Assembly (NCBI GenBank): GCA_026261815.1
Contig: JAMPIT010000884.1
Span: 12,475,001 to 12,539,000 of the forward strand
DNA length: 64,000 nt
Reading direction: 5' to 3'
DNA from: Monarcha castaneiventris obscurior
Taxonomy: Eukaryota > Chordata > Aves > Passeriformes > Monarchidae
Shown: positions 10,963-24,709 of the stretch, one piece after another
Layout: every line of letters begins with the position of its first letter
Numbering within the stretch: the first letter of the stretch is position 1
Translations under genes and position numbers: made by a program
Notes under the pieces: generated by a model
Told to the model about the DNA's origin: nothing
The model's input: the letters and a program-made list of their open reading frames with translations, nothing else
Databases searched by the model: none

Positions 10963-13900
10963 GTAGGTCGTTCTGCCCTGTAGCCAAAAGATGCTCCACA
11001 ACATGGAGCTGAGTCACACAGGGCAAATGAGCCCAAGTATGGACAAACAGCCTCTTAGTGATACTGAAGAGATGACACTATTTGGCTAAGTGGCTGCCAT
11101 CACTGTGGCAGCTTTATCACACACCAGTGGTTTGGTAATGCTGTACACACCACAAAACTGATGTTGATGTTCCTAAGCATAAGCCATTGCATGTGCACTT
11201 CTCTTAAAGCTCCATCTCCTACACATCTGTGAATGCACGAGAATTCCGCTTTCATTGCATTTTTATTAGGTCTCTATACCTCCTGCTTCTGGGTAAAGCT
11301 GGCAGAAGCACTGCTGACTTAAGGCCTGAAGTAAAACAAAGACATCATGATATTTTTGCTTTAATCCTAATGTTTATAAATCATATCTTGGAATTTTTTG
11401 GCTAGGCACTTTAAAAAAAAAAAAATCTGGCCTTATATTATGGAAAATCTCTCTAGGTATTTGAAACTTGAGGCATAAACAACCAAGGATACCAGGCATG
11501 CGTATGAAGGGATGACTAGCAATGTCTTACCCCCACATATGCCCCCAATCTAGGAAACGAACCTGAAAATGTAGCACTACAGCTTCTCCTCTGCTCTCGG
11601 TATCATTTGTTAACCATACTACAACATACTATTTTTAGCTACTTCTGCCTTACAAATGGAGTCTTTATGCATAAATGCCTGCAAGAAACAAAACTTTCAA
11701 GACATGCTTTGCTCTTGGGCAGTTTCACTCCAGGCATGACAAGCAGCATGTCCTCTTGACACAGGAGCAAGCTGTACTCTACCTACAGCCCCAGTGTTTG
11801 AAGTCTTTAATTCAATAAACATTGTGATGAGTAAGGACTTGATGTGTTACTTTCCAAATGTTTATTTGTCTCTACTGTTGTTACAGTATTAGCTCCACCA
11901 ACTAACATGTCTGTGGATCCTCATAGGTTAAAACTGAATCTGGTTAACAACAGGTTTGCAGACAAGAAGCAACATGGAGCATGCATTTCATTATTCTTCC
12001 TTCATATACATAGATGTTCACACAGTCTATTTATATGATCAAAGGTTGCTAAACCATTTCAGTACCTATACAAAAGAATTCCAAATCAACCAAATCAAGC
12101 AAATAAGTATTAAAATTTCCAGATTGTCAAAATACCACTTTTTCCTTTTTTTTATATCAAAAGAGCTAAAATTCAAAACAGGTCAGAGTGGATTTACTTT
12201 TCTGGGATGTTAATTTTCACAGGTAGCAATGACTGACAGCTCGTATTGTCTTGACAGGGAGATCTATGGGTACATCAGGTTTGCAAACGTGTCCTAAGAA
12301 AGGATTTGTAACTGTTTGTCAGGCTGCACTGCAGCAACAGGAAAATAATAAGGGCATTGATGAGCCTTAGCTACAAAGGAACAGGTTCCTACACAGCAAC
12401 CTGTTCAGTCCTTTGCTTAGGAAGAGCTGACTAATTTTAAGAACAAACAGGACGGTAATAAATACACCCTAGCATAGGTATTATCTCCAAAGGACTAGTT
12501 GAAATTTCTGATTTTAAGTTTAAAAGACAACATGGCTTTCACAGTGCCTAGAGAAGGTGACTTAGAAGACACAGCTGTGACGGGTAACAAGTCTCAACAT
12601 TCCTTGAACTCCAGTTCCAACGATCCCGCAGTGAACACACAACATCTATGTGTCCTGTGCTCAGTAGAGCCAGGTAGAAATTTTTCACTGCCTTGCCAGG
12701 GACCATGCGTTCAACCTGTTCCAAACACATCCCACTTTAAGAGCAATACGTTAAAATGAAGAAAACTTAAAACCCAAGATTCAATACTTTCTGCTGACTA
12801 TGCTGCAGCACTCGTATGATTAGCCTCTTTCAATATTTTTAATTAATATTAATTAATGCATAGAAAGTCTTTCAAGCCTAGTAAAACCAAAACTTACAAA
12901 TGTTCCAATACTGTTAGGCAGACCCCAAGTTCCACTGCAAATGGTCGTATCTTTTCTGCTTTTAATGGCACAAAGCAGAAATAGAAAGAAGCAACTGGCA
13001 AGAACTTGAGGGAGATAAACCTTAGTTTTCCAGTAAGTAAGAGTGTGGGTACTGGAGTGGAAAACAGTAGCAAAATAAAATACAAGCTCAGAAATAAGTG
13101 TAAGAAGCTTGAATGTTCTTACAGAAGCCTGTGGAAAACACTCAGATACTGTTAACTGTGGTGGGATGCCTCCGTGTGCCAGGGATGCTGGTGGCAATAC
13201 GATTAATATTCCAGGCACAAAAGCAAAAGGAAGTGGGTTTCAGTGCGGTTTTTAACTCAAGACCCTGGGAGGAAGGTATTAGTTCAAGCCTGGAACAAAT
13301 CTCTGGAAATTAATGATAAATCAGACAGAGGGGTCAATGTATTATAGGGACACATCTAAAGCCGTTATTTTATAACAGCTGATGGCAATAGCTGCTCGGG
13401 AGGGAAAAAAATGCAATGCTGATTTTACAGATATTTGGAGGGGGGGGAATTAGCACTCTAGGGGAACAGGGCAGAAAAGATGGCAGGATACAAAGGTCCA
13501 CCAAGATTTATTGAAAACCAGAGGGGAAATGTAAGCTAGGGGGAATGAACATTCAGTGTACACAAAACAGACACTACAAAACAAAATAATTAGACAGAAT
13601 AATAACCTAGCCTCTATTAAATAAAAATAAAACCAAAATTTTTAAAAAGGCAGCTCACCAACAAGACCAAAAGCATCACTGCAGTCAAAGAGTGAAGGTG
13701 CACAGAGCAAGTAGCCCTGTGATCACAATCACAGTTCAGCCATACTGACTAGACATTGCCCCCTGCCTTTTTCTGACTACCAGTGGGTCAGTAATAGCAA
13801 GCTTAATACATCTGGATTTATGATTAAAGAGTACTTAGAAAAGATTGATTTGCCCTGCCCAACAGCAAACATGAATAGCCTGGAAAAAAAAGAAATAAAG

Positions 13901-16190
13901 GGTTAGAAATCACACAGACTTCAGAAGACATGAAAAGGGACAAAAGTGCTGGCCTTAGTGGCTTTTATTTGAAAAAATAAGTCCACCCCCGACCTTCAGA
14001 TTACATACCCCTTTGTACCAGAGGCAGGATAATAAAATGCTGTGTGGAATGACATCAACATGAATCTTGCCCAAGAAGAAATTATTGAATGCATAAACAA
14101 ACTTTTCCATCCTTCCATGCCTTGCATACTAGACTCTAAATACATGCATCAAGGCTAAGAAAACTTAAGTGGAGCAGGTTAAAACACATTCATAGGGCAC
14201 CATACTCTATTATTTACTTGTCAAGCATCACATTCGCTCAAGAGAGATTGGCTTTCAGAGAAGTCAGATAATATTCGGTGTCAGAATCTAGTTCATAATA
14301 AGTGGTATCTAAATGCAACAAGCCATTACACCACTAAGGATAAAAATCTCCTATTCAGTGCTAATCAAAATACATAAAAGGTGCTAAATCTTGGCACCTG
14401 GAAGAGGAATTAATCTGTTTCCTGAATACAGGCTCAAGAGTATTGTCACTGCCGGTATCAGCATCCAAAATTCCTCCACTCCTCCTCACACGATGAGGGC
14501 TGTGACAAACATCCTGGTGGACTGACATACACTGACACATGGTGACCACAAATCAGAGGAAGATGTCAAATATTCTCTACCAGCCAGCTGTCCACAAAAT
14601 AAAATGCTGCTGCTCTGCTGATGGAAAGGGAGGGCTCAGCTGGTCATTTACTGAGTGATCTTCAACTTCGTTTTGAGAGGGAGCCGAGCAATGCGCAGCA
14701 CCCTCAGAGCTCTGCAATCCCCTACCTATCATGTGCTGCAACCAGCCAGGACTTCATCCTAAGCAGCTGTCAACTCAACATTTTCAAGAGCAACAAATTC
14801 ATTAAAATTGTATAATTATGGCTGAAACTTTCCATGATACCCAGGACATTTAATCACACAGCTTGGTTTCAAATTAACCAAGTCTTGAATACTTCAAGCA
14901 GTCTTAAAAATTCCAGATGATATATCTATATATTTGTCAAATGCCACAAATTATTCAGATTATTAAAAAGGTCTTATCCTTAAATTACTCTTCTACTTTT
15001 GAAATGCAGATTCCATAGTAACAAAACTTCAAGAGAAAAGAATTCAGAAGAACAAAATTTAAATGGACATACACATGCTACGATACAGATCTTTCAGGAG
15101 AGATCAGATGTTAAAAATTAAACAGCATTGGGAACCAGTCACTGGTAAATTAAAATCAAACTAAGCAAAAATCCTGTTAAAACCCATCAACTTTCACAGG
15201 TACGCAGTAGCAGAAATACTACAGGCCACAACAGGATATGACCTAAGGCACCAGTTTTACTGGAGTTGGCCAAAAGCCAAACAAAAACTACTTGGATGGT
15301 GGGAAAACACAAAACAAAGTTTATGACCGTTTCTTCAAAATTTGCATCCAAATTACAACTGTCCAAACAAATCTCCAGTTCCTCATGTCCTTTCTAATTT
15401 GCAACATGACAATTTCCTGCAGTACAACAACCTGTTTTGCCCAAGCACTGAGCACTAAAATTTCCTATTAGAAAAGCCGATGGCAGTTCTCATTATTTAT
15501 TTGCTCTTAAACTCAAGTAGAAATCATTATGTAAAATTTCATATTTGGAAAGGATAAAATATATCTGAGACAAGTTGGATAAAATAAACTCGCAGTTACC
15601 TGCAGCTGCCCATGGGTGTATGAAACATTAGGAAAAATACAAGAGATGGAGTTTAATGTGCAAAGTGAAGGCAAGACTGCCAAAGGTAAGTGAAAAAAAA
15701 ATATATATATTACACAGGGTTTGCATTTTCTCCCATCAACATCACTGTAGGGCATTGGATATACATGAGAAAAATATCTGCAATTCCACAACATAACCAA
15801 ATTTTACCACTCCCTTCTCATTCCTGTCATCACAATTAACAACATGCAAACCATACAGCTGATACCAGCCTGGTGTATCCCTGTGCTCCTTATGTGGGTT
15901 TTTCCCACTGCAGAACTGGTTGCATCACTTAGTCCCTTTCCCTCCACTCCTTCCATAGGCAGCCTCCTCTCAAATCTTAAATAGAAGCCACCAGTTTTTC
16001 CTTGCAATCTGATTATCAATTTGCACCTCAGCAATGGAAGGCTAGAACTCTATTGTTTTGTTAATTGTCAATTTGCATCTTTGAAAGGTGTTGTGCATTT
16101 TCCTCTTTTGGCAGGTTAGGACTAATTCTGTATGTTAACGTATATGTGGGTGGTTTGGGTAAAAAAATGTTTTCTTTTAGAATGCAGTTG
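10963..16190. other. non-coding stretch, nothing recognised except simple sequence
   Basis: I recognise no gene or transposon. Small features are an A run at about 11411-11423, an 18-bp AT palindrome at 12839-12856 and an A run leading into (AT)n at about 15693-15710. Open frames are short, on both strands, and unrecognised. Confidence 0.55.
12839..12856. repeat. 18-bp perfect AT palindrome
   Basis: TTAATTAATATTAATTAA is identical to its own reverse complement. It is made only of A and T and contains two TTAATTAA cores, each a homeodomain-type TAAT/ATTA word. It may be only AT-rich simple sequence. Confidence 0.85.
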
Positions 16191-16460
16191 ATTTAAAATG
16201 TGCTGCTTTATTTATTTTCTTTTGCTAAGTTTTCTTGGACAAATCTTGTTCAAAAGCTAGTAGGGACCACTCTGCCTAAGAAAGAGCTAAAGGTTTGATA
16301 AAGCTCATTTTCCAATAGGCTTGTATAAATTTATTTAAATATTACCCTCTAAAAAAGGAAAAATCATAAAGGAATATTTATTTACACTTTCCATTTATGA
16401 CAATCAATGCGCTCCTGTGAGTGCTGGTCTTTGGACTCAACAACCACAAATCTTTTTTTC
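16191..16460. promoter_or_regulatory. possible conserved non-coding element
   Basis: A low-repeat, AT-rich block with words typical of enhancers: TTTATTTA, AAATTTATTTAAATATT, TTATGACAATCAATGCGCTCC with a retained CpG, and CATAAATAAA. There is no coherent reading frame. The call rests on texture alone and is weaker than the blocks at 1225, 47560 and 50680. Confidence 0.3.
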
Positions 16461-16749
16461 ATAAATAAAATCCCCTTTACTCCTGCAAAGCCCCTTTCCT
16501 ATGTTAAGGACGTATGAAATTGGTTGATTCATGAACAGTACAATTGCTAATTAGTTTTCAAATACAGGATGGTTGGAGATGTGAGCTTTTCAAAACTGCA
16601 AGCTGCAAATGAAGAGGTGGCCAAAATCACTCCTGATGAATAACAGGGTAGGCCTCATCTGCATGGAAGAAGTTTTTAAAATCCTCCAAGCTACAAGAAG
16701 TAGGAAAATCCTGGAAAAAACAGACTTACAAATGGATTCTGAATTATAT

Positions 16750-16880
16750 AGTGGTTTGAGTTGGAAGGGACATTATAAAGATCATCTAATTACAACCTTC
16801 CTGTCATGGGCAGGGAAACCTTACCATGTAACTCAGAGAACCATCCAGCCTGGCCTTGAACACTTCCAGGGACAGGGAAT
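16750..16880 (-). mobile_element. CR1 LINE fragment (3' end, antisense)
   Basis: Read on the plus strand, the order is the antisense of an avian CR1 3' region: GAGTTGGAAGGGAC, AGATCATCTAATTACAAC, CATGGGCAGGGAAACCTT, then AGCCTGGCCTTGAACACTTC followed by CAGGGACAGGG. The element therefore lies on the minus strand, with its 3' end at the low-coordinate side. The terminal ATTCTATG-type repeats are lost or unrecognisable. The many substitutions suggest an old copy, 5'-truncated as most CR1 copies are. Confidence 0.9.
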
Positions 16881-18077
16881 AATGCTGAAGTGACAAAAGC
16901 AAGTAGAAATTCCTGCTAAAATATCAGACAGCCACCAAGACAAACACTCGAGCTGAGACTACAGTCTATCCAAACACAGAAAAATCAACTGCAGGAAGAC
17001 TTAACAGCACAGAAAGGCTTAGTGTCACAGAACTCCATGTGTTGTTTTCACTTTCACCTAAAGCTGGACACAATGGGGAGTGAGAGGAGGACCATTAGAA
17101 AATGACATATTGTCTCTGTAGACTTGTTAAGGTCACATTATTTTCTTATGCTAGGATTCACCAATGTTAACTTTTTCTGCCAGCAAGTGCTAAATTTTCA
17201 ACTGGGAGCTAATAAAAAAAAGAAGAAAAGTACAACAACCCATTTTAAAACAAACAAAAATGAAATAATCTGAAAATCCTGATAACTGGATCTCCCGCTG
17301 AGCCACAAAAGCTCAGAGAGTGAGATAAAATGAGAGATTTCATGAAATTTCTATTACTAGTCCTAAAGAGATGAATCCAAGCTCTATCGGCAAAACTATC
17401 TCAAGTAATAGACTTCCACATACTTTAACTCTGTGAACAGTTGCAGAAATCGGAAAACATTCTCAGTTTTACAGACTTCTCCCAGCAAGCTGAGACCCAT
17501 TATAATGCCCACCAGCTATATGTTTGTGAAGATCAAGGATATTTATGCCCATGATACCAGAAGAAATATGGTTGTCCAGAGAACAGGAAGAGAAAGTGCC
17601 TCTGGCTTTGGGGAAGCCTCTGTCATCAAATCATCCTGTTTTACATATAAAAGTAGGCCCAAAAGTTAAAAGACTGTCTAAGTTTGAGCACTGGACAGTC
17701 AGAGGTGTGTGTAAAACTTTTAACTTGGATCTGTTCAATCACTGCAGAAAAAAAATAAAATAGAATCATAATCAAAGCCTTATTATAATTTTAAGTAAAC
17801 TATCAAAACCAGTTCCTGTAACTGGGGTTGAAATATTACAAAAATGGAGCCTTGTGGAACTCCTACAACTTCCTCTTTTCATGTGATAGGAATGACAAAA
17901 GGCCCTTCCCTTATAATCTTTGGAGTAGGGCAGGGTGAAGCCACAAAGGCTGGATTTAGACCCAGACTCCACCACACTGTCAGGATTTGACTCTCTTTCC
18001 TAGAGAGTTCCTTTTCAGCTGCCAGTTGGAGAAACCTTAGAAGACAGTAGAAATATTGAAAGCCTTCTCCCAAGTGA

Positions 18078-18112
18078 AAAAAAAAATCCCAAACCAACCA
18101 CCAAAACCTCCA
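18078..18112. repeat. A/C-rich low-complexity tract
   Basis: An A run, then TCCCAAACCAACCACC, then AAAACCTCC and another A run, with almost no G on the plus strand. It is of the same class as the other A/C tracts in the window. Confidence 0.65.
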
Positions 18113-19151
18113 AAAAAGTAATACAGGCCTTTAAGTGATGAATCCAATCACGTGGGCAGATCCATGTAAATCACCTAGACAAAAAGGCCTGTTGACATCC
18201 CATTTTGAAATTAAAGATTAGGAAGGAGTAGAGAGACTTTTTAATTCTAATTTGCTTGCCCATCCTTTTGTAATAGCCAAACAGAATACATAGCAAAGAG
18301 TGAGTTTATACACAAAACAAGCTTCATTACATAAGGAAAACCTGAGATTTGCTGAAATTTTGATACCACAGACACAGATTAGGAGACTGAAAAGCAATTT
18401 TGTTGGATGTGCTCTTTAATAATAAAAATAAATCTTTTCCTGTTTGATGGTTGGGTGATCAGACATAGCTTTGCTTTGGGTTTGACCTAAATTTCTCTTA
18501 GTCTTATTAAAGAATCAAAACTGATAAGGTAGTGCTTCAGCATGTTGACATGCCTCACATCCACATACTTCATTATCTCACCTATTGTCTTTGTGCAATG
18601 CCCTGAAAAGAAGAGGAAAACTCCTCAGATGGCACTGAGCATTTGGCTGGTGGCATTCCCTACCAGGGGCAACATAGTAAAAAGTAAACCCTTGCCAGAA
18701 ATGGGCACGTAGGGATCTTACAATTATCCTGTGCCAATACAATGGCTGAAGATAGACAGTGCTCTAACACAGATATACAAGAAAATCTCTCCGATACTCC
18801 ACAGATTAATTCAGCACTTCCAGTAGGCTGTTTAAGTATCTGGGAACACATTTCCTGACTCAATGGTGAAGTATGAATAAAAGATATTAACTAATCCTGA
18901 CCTGACAGAAACACTTTTCCCTTCAAACAAACAAAATCAAGTATTTCAAAGACTCTCTCTCTCTTTTTTTCCTTCCTCCTCTTGACTGCTCTAGACTAAT
19001 AGTTCAAGTGTATTTACTATTCTCCATGACTTACCCTCTGCCCCACTCCAGGGCAAGGACCCCGCTGTGTTCTCCCTCCCAGAGTAAATGCCAGACCTGC
19101 TCTCCCACAGGGTGCAATGCTGCCCAGGAAACAACAGTCGGACAAAACCTC

Positions 19152-19189
19152 TGGGAATCTCACTCAGCCTGTGGGAATGTCACTCAACC
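19152..19189. repeat. imperfect two-copy tandem duplication, 20-bp period
   Basis: TGGGAATCTCACTCAGCC at 19152-19169 is repeated as TGGGAATGTCACTCAACC at 19172-19189, with two mismatches in 18 bases. It is a local duplication with no further copies seen. Confidence 0.75.
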
Positions 19190-21440
19190 AGGCAAATGGG
19201 AACACCACAGAGATCCCCTATTGGAAGAGATCTCACAGTCCTCTGAAAAATAAAATTCTGACTTCCTCCCCAAAATCCAAGTAATAAATTTCTAACAATT
19301 TCACTGTATCAACAATTCCACCAAATCAGAAAACCGCCCAATTTCCATTGTTATCCTTCAGATAAGGACTGACAATTATTCTCCAAGCACCAGAACAAAA
19401 GATTAGACGTAGAAAGCCGGAGAATTTTTATGAGGGCTGTTTTAAGAAGTATATCAGTGCACTGACAGATCAGAGACTTGACTCTGACCTCTGCAGAGCA
19501 TGAGCTTTCTGGAGCAGCAACTCCCTCTCTCACATGCACAGTTCCTACTATAGCAACAAGCCAATCTCCCCAGCAGTGTAGGAACAGCAGCAGTAAATAG
19601 GGAGGCAGGACTGAGCTTTTCTGCTGATGCACTTTTAAGTCTGGTAAGGGCACAAAAGAGTTACAGGACTTAAGAAGAGAAATAACTGTGCTACTCTGTC
19701 TGCAGCCCTATTAACACTGCACTGGCTTGAAAATGATTCAACTTAAAAAAAGTCTTATTAGTGCAACAGCTCTATTCCAGCACTTCTGGCCCAAGCCAGG
19801 GCAAGACGTTTTCAAGATCTGACAGAAGGTGTCTAGAACACCAGGACACCAGAGTGCATTTGTTTCCTAGTACTTTTTGTTCTGTGAAAAACTCAGTAAA
19901 ACATTCCTCTGATTATATCACCAATTAGACATACTAACATACTTCTGCTGGCATTAAAACAGCCTGTCAAAGCCAGTGGAAGTACCTGCCGGAACATGAC
20001 TTCCATCACTTTCTTTCAGAAGTGAATCAGTGTCCTGTTACTAAGTTTTCAAGTATTTTATGATATCCATGATCTATAGTTATAAGCTCATTTCTAGCCA
20101 AACTCACAATCAGGAAATTTTCACTTTATTCTTCTGATGCTTTCCTCTCTTGGATTCATTCTCCTGTGTCTCATTTATAGCCTAACAGCAGTATTGCCAC
20201 TCCTCTGACTTACTATGCCATCTCTACTTCAGAGAAAGATGAAGAAAACCCTATGTTAAACACGAGTGCTTGTCCATCCTCTTACAAAGTCAAGTTTTAA
20301 CCCCAAAAATCCTATGTTATTCTAGGAGTAGACTAGTGAAACATGCACGATTTTAAATAACAACATACCTCTGACTGCTTTCTCTACTGTCCTTTTTTCC
20401 CATTTTTGGGGCATCTAATCCAATCCCTCAGTTACTGCTTTGATGGCACCTGCCCATTGCACACACATTGTAACTAAGGCTTCAGTGACATCACCTCCCT
20501 TTCCCACACCACTGAAGTTCTTTCAGAACTCTAAAAGCTACACAGGTTGCTTGCATATTTCCTCTCTTCAATGTCCATATCTCTCCTTCTTAGCTCACCT
20601 TCCCCTCAAATACTTGCCCAGTTCTTATAACCCCACTTATTTAACCAGGATCTATGTAATTGAGTAAAACAGGAGGAAGAGGAAGGTAAAACCCCTGGAG
20701 ACAAACCTCTCCCTGCCCTCTTTAAGCACCAATTTCACATCCCCGATTTCTCCACCTGGAGACTTTCTGGGGACTTGCAGGGAAGAATGTGTTTCCACTG
20801 GAGTTCATCTAAGAAACAATCAGCTTAAGCAGTTGTATTCAAATAGTATTAATGTTTTCAAATCGACTTCCTATTTTCCTACCAGAAACCCTGCCAAACA
20901 CTCTTCAACAGACACTAAAATAATTTGGATAGTTGATATGCAGTCCAAATTTTTAGTGGAAAACTGCCAGATTTGACATCTGTGAGAAAGTGGGTAATTT
21001 TTACTATCCACAGAGAGCATGCACTCGCACCGATATTTTCTACCTCTACACATCTCTTTCTACTGGAACTGCTTTATGGTTTTACATGATCAATGGGCTG
21101 CCAGAAATTATTTAACCCCTTCATTGCTACCGGGACCCAAGACCCCACTGCCACCATTTTAACAGTGCTCATCTTATTTTCAACAGCAGGATGTTCTTAT
21201 GTGTTACCTCTGATCCCTCTACCTACAGTAACGCAGATTTTTCTTTTTAATGTAGTGTCTTCTGATTCTTATTTGCCAAGTATGAGAAGAAGCCTAGTCT
21301 TGTCTAAGCAAAGGGTTAATGCCCTGCTTCCTCTTGTCCATTCTCTTGCTGGAGAGAACGTCTCTGAACACCTGCTGGGAGAAGCAAGGATGGGAAAATG
21401 CCTTTGGGAAAGCAGACCTTCCTGCTGAGAAGCCAGCCCA

Positions 21441-21640
21441 GCTCCAGCCTGGAAAGGTGTTTTTCATTGCATTTCATTTTGCTTAGGGCACCTTCTAATT
21501 TATTAATGGTTATAAATATTTGGTTCTGCCTCCACCCTGCCTAACAGGTCAGGTCCTCCAGGACACTGAGGTGCATGGAATTGTGGTAATTTGCATGAGC
21601 ATATAACCTGTATGACTTCTCATGACGTCTAGTCTGACTT
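21441..21640. promoter_or_regulatory. possible conserved non-coding element
   Basis: A low-repeat block with AATTTATTAATGGTTATAAATATTTGG and an octamer word ATTTGCAT at 21589-21596 followed by GAGCATATAAC, plus a retained CpG in CATGACGTCTAG, which is CRE-like (TGACGTC). There is no coherent reading frame. Enhancer function is inference from word content only. Confidence 0.35.
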
Positions 21641-21745
21641 CTTCCAAGAAACATCACTTCTGGTTTAGAGTTTTCAAGCTGTAGGAAAAGCAGAATATGA
21701 AAAATAAAGAAGAGATGAGATAATATACAGACCTTTTACCATGGT

Positions 21746-21800
21746 AGGGGTTTTGTTTGTTTGCTTTGGTTTTGGGGTTTTGTTTGTTTTGCTTTTAATT
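21746..21800. repeat. G/T-rich low-complexity tract
   Basis: GGGGTTTTGTTTGTTTGC and GGTTTTGGGGTTTTG words alternate for about 55 bases with almost no A or C. It is the opposite-strand form of the A/C tract class. Confidence 0.75.
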
Positions 21801-22159
21801 AGGGGAAAAAAAATTTAAAAAAGCAAGATTTCTGTTTGGAACTGCCTGCTGAGGTTCCTTTAAATAAATGAAAACAAATAGTCCCCAGCTGTCTGGGATG
21901 CACTACAGCAGCTTATCCTCTGAGTGATTTGTAATGCTGAGATGGTTTACCTCATTCACTATAAAGACTATCAAAGTTCACTTTGTAAGTGTACATGTAT
22001 ATTTTATTTCTCAAAGATTACCAGTTTTCTTATCCCCACCTTGTCCTGCTGGGAACAGGTGGCAGAACTCCTGGCACCAATGCAATCTCAAAACCTACAC
22101 TAAACAGGGATAATTTGTTGTTGCTGTCTTAATGATCAAAAAGGAAGATCCTCCTGGCA

Positions 22160-22206
22160 GCTCTTTTTTCTTTCGTTCCTTCCCCCCCCCGCCCCCTCCT
22201 TTTTTA
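22160..22206. repeat. polypyrimidine tract with C9 run
   Basis: Nearly every base is C or T: TTTTTTCTTTC, a nine-base C run at 22182-22190, G, five C, then TCCTTTTTT. The minus strand is correspondingly purine-rich, with G9 and G5. It has too few separated G runs for a full quadruplex motif. Confidence 0.8.
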
Positions 22207-22600
22207 TTTAAATACTGTAATTGAGGCCAAATCCAAAGCTAGTGAGTGAGAACTCCTGTGCTGCTCATGGATTTTTACTGGACAAATATCAGTGGCTGAT
22301 TCACAGTGCCTCTGGACCACAGATCCAATCAGTGCTCAGTCATTCCAACAAACCCCAGCACCAGACAGAGCTAATGGAGAGAGATCTTTTGATCTTTGGC
22401 ATCTCTTCTGTCTCAGAAATAAACAGAATACTGTAAAATTAGGAACAAAGTGGTGACTGAGAAGCATCCTCTTGCTGCACTTGTAGAAGACGTAAGACAC
22501 AAATGTATATATTTTATGATTTGTCACCCACACTTTAAAAAAAAACCCCAATATACCCCCAATTACTTCTTACTATGTTATGTCTAATTTGGCTAATGCC

Positions 22601-22850
22601 TGAAAGAGGGCAAGTTTAGATTAGAAGTTAGGGAGAAATTATTAACTCAGATTTGGTGGTAAAGTACTGGAACAGATTTTCCAGAGAGACTGTGGCTACC
22701 CCATCCCTGAAAATGTTCAGGGCCAGGTTGGATGGGGCTCTGAGCAACCTGGTCTGGTGAAAGGTGTCCCTGCTTATGGCACGGGGTTGGAACAAGATGA
22801 TCTTTAAGGTCCCTTCCAACCCAAACCATTCCATGATTCTATGATTCTAA
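22601..22850 (+). mobile_element. CR1 LINE 3' fragment, sense
   Basis: About 250 bp of avian CR1 3' region in the plus orientation. In order it shows GGGCAAGTTTAGATTAGAAG, CTGGAACAGATTTTCCAGAG, GCTACCCCATCCCTG, GGCCAGGTTGGATGGGGCTC, GAGCAACCTGGTCTGGTG, TGTCCCTGCTTATGGCA, GGTCCCTTCCAACCCAAACC, and the terminal ATGATTCTATGATTCT repeats. It is a 5'-truncated copy ending in the short tail repeats that define CR1 rather than poly-A. It is better preserved than the other CR1 copies here, so probably among the younger ones. The open frames on its minus strand are artefacts. Confidence 0.96.
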
Positions 22851-24239
22851 TTAAGACTGTTCAAAACCAGGGTCAAGGAGATTTCACTTGCATTTATTTT
22901 ATTGTCTTAAGACTGTGCAAACAGGAGTAATTTTTCATATTTCATACCTAGATTTATCTAGGGATCTCACAGGACTCAAACACCAGGGAACTAAAGCTCT
23001 GGTTCTGCAGATGGAAAGCTCTACTGCAAATCTTTAATTGCTGTGTTGCCAAATGCCTTAAACTAAAAACCAGAACTGATAGATGGGAGTCTCTCATTGA
23101 CTTGAGTAGAGTTCAGATCAGGCTGTAAGTCTCCAATAAATTTCAAGATAAATACCACCATTATGAATTTTGCATATTGGTAAATAAAGAAAACATGGTG
23201 ACAAGTAACATGGTGACAGTACAGCAGACGTGCCACTAGAAGTACAGAACCTGGTCTCCTGGACTTCTGCTTGACTGAAAGAGCTCTGGAAGCTGCTGCT
23301 GAGCTCCTTGTTTCAGAAACACCAGTGAGAGAATGAGACATCCCCAGAAAGTGCTGTGTCCTGTCAGCTCACACTTCTTGCACTGGAGATTTCCAGGGAA
23401 CGTGGCACATGCAATTTTTAGGCCAAGTGGCAATATATTTGGCAATGGCAGGGCCTGGAGATAACTCATGCCCCAGAAACTACAGCAGCTGACAAAATTA
23501 ATAAGGAAGATGAAGATTGGCTTTCAGAAAGGAGAATGAAGAAATAAATTCCAGGATGGAAAAGAAACTGAGTACAGGGAACCTGCTCTAATCTTGTTGT
23601 GGTTGACAACATATAGACAAATATGTATGTTGTTATTTTACTCAGTATTTCAGAAGAAAGGGACCTGAAAGGACCACTGACTTCTTTTGTCTGACACCTT
23701 AGTAGTTTCCCACTGCACAAAATTATGCAGAGATGTACCAATCAGAAATTCTGAAAGGTTTCCATCATTAGCGCCTTTTTCTTAAATTCATAGAAGAACA
23801 TCTACAAAAAACAAAGTTATTTTCTCAGCAAACTTGTAAACCTTCTATATTAGCAACTTTAGGATGTGGGCACAGCATCACAACATTCACCACGAGCTGC
23901 CAGGGTGGAGTGCAGCATTAGACAGCTGACAGCAGACTTCTGCAACAAAGCCCTCTGAACTTCCCTTAACGGCTCCTTCTCCAGGGAAGTCCCGTGACAG
24001 CCCTGAAACCTTTCTTTACTTTGGAATTAATAGTATTCAACTGCTGCCAGAAGGGAGATGCCAAAATGCCACACTCTTCATGGACACTCCATAATACTTA
24101 GATATAAAATTGATGGGTTTTCTAAAATCATATGGCTTCAAGAGGGTTTTGAATTTCAAGGGAGAGTTAGTTGTTAGGACTTCTTTTAAATGCTAGGAAC
24201 CAGCAGAAATGCCAGAACAAAATATGTAAACAGCCAGAG

Positions 24240-24400
24240 TTAAAGAAAATCGGGGTTTGTGATGAAGTCACATATTTAATGATGAACCCCCTCTTTTTAA
24301 AGTATCTATATATAGCTGGTAAACAGTAGGACTATAAGATTACAGCTAAATTAATTACAAAATGTTTTTATTACAGAATCATTCCTTTACTCTTAAAAAA
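24240..24400. promoter_or_regulatory. possible conserved non-coding element
   Basis: An AT-rich, repeat-poor block with TGATGAAGTCACATATTTAATGATG-like words, TATATATAGC, GGTAAACAG (forkhead-like) and TAAATTAATTACAAAATG (homeodomain-like). There is no reading frame of note. The evidence is word content only. Confidence 0.25.
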
Positions 24401-24680
24401 AGCAAATAATTAAGAACAAAGGAACATTAGTTTTGCACAGTTGGTATTTCCTTAGCTCTGGATGTCTAACACTGTGTAGATACAGATTATATATTTATAC
24501 TGTAACAAAGTCTTCCACTACATCATCACCTCCTTCGACATATTAAAATAATATCTCCCCATGAACATCTCCCCACGAGGAATCTAATAATCATATGTAT
24601 TAACTTTGTTTTTATGATATTCGAGTATACACGAGCATGAGAGTTTCAAGATATCTCAAATAAATGTCTTTGTGCATACT

Positions 24681-24709
24681 TGTACACACACACACACACA
24701 GTGTGTATG
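24681..24709. repeat. CA microsatellite with adjoining GT inverted segment
   Basis: TGTACACACACACACACACA is followed directly by GTGTGTATG. The CA run and the GTGTGTA segment are complementary, so a small hairpin is possible. The CA part is about 8 dinucleotide units. Confidence 0.85.

Larger units (their letters stand above)
16881..21440. other. non-coding stretch, nothing recognised
   Basis: I see no gene. Minor items are an A/C tract at about 18078-18112 and a two-copy 20-bp-period duplication at 19152-19189. Short open frames (for example 19351-19653 minus and 21093-21428 plus) give no recognisable protein. Confidence 0.55.

Noticed and set aside
12839..12856. 18-bp AT palindrome as a designed dyad site
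   Set aside because: Only two bases, in TTAATTAA units. Such palindromes arise easily in AT-rich simple sequence, and no CNE-like block surrounds it.
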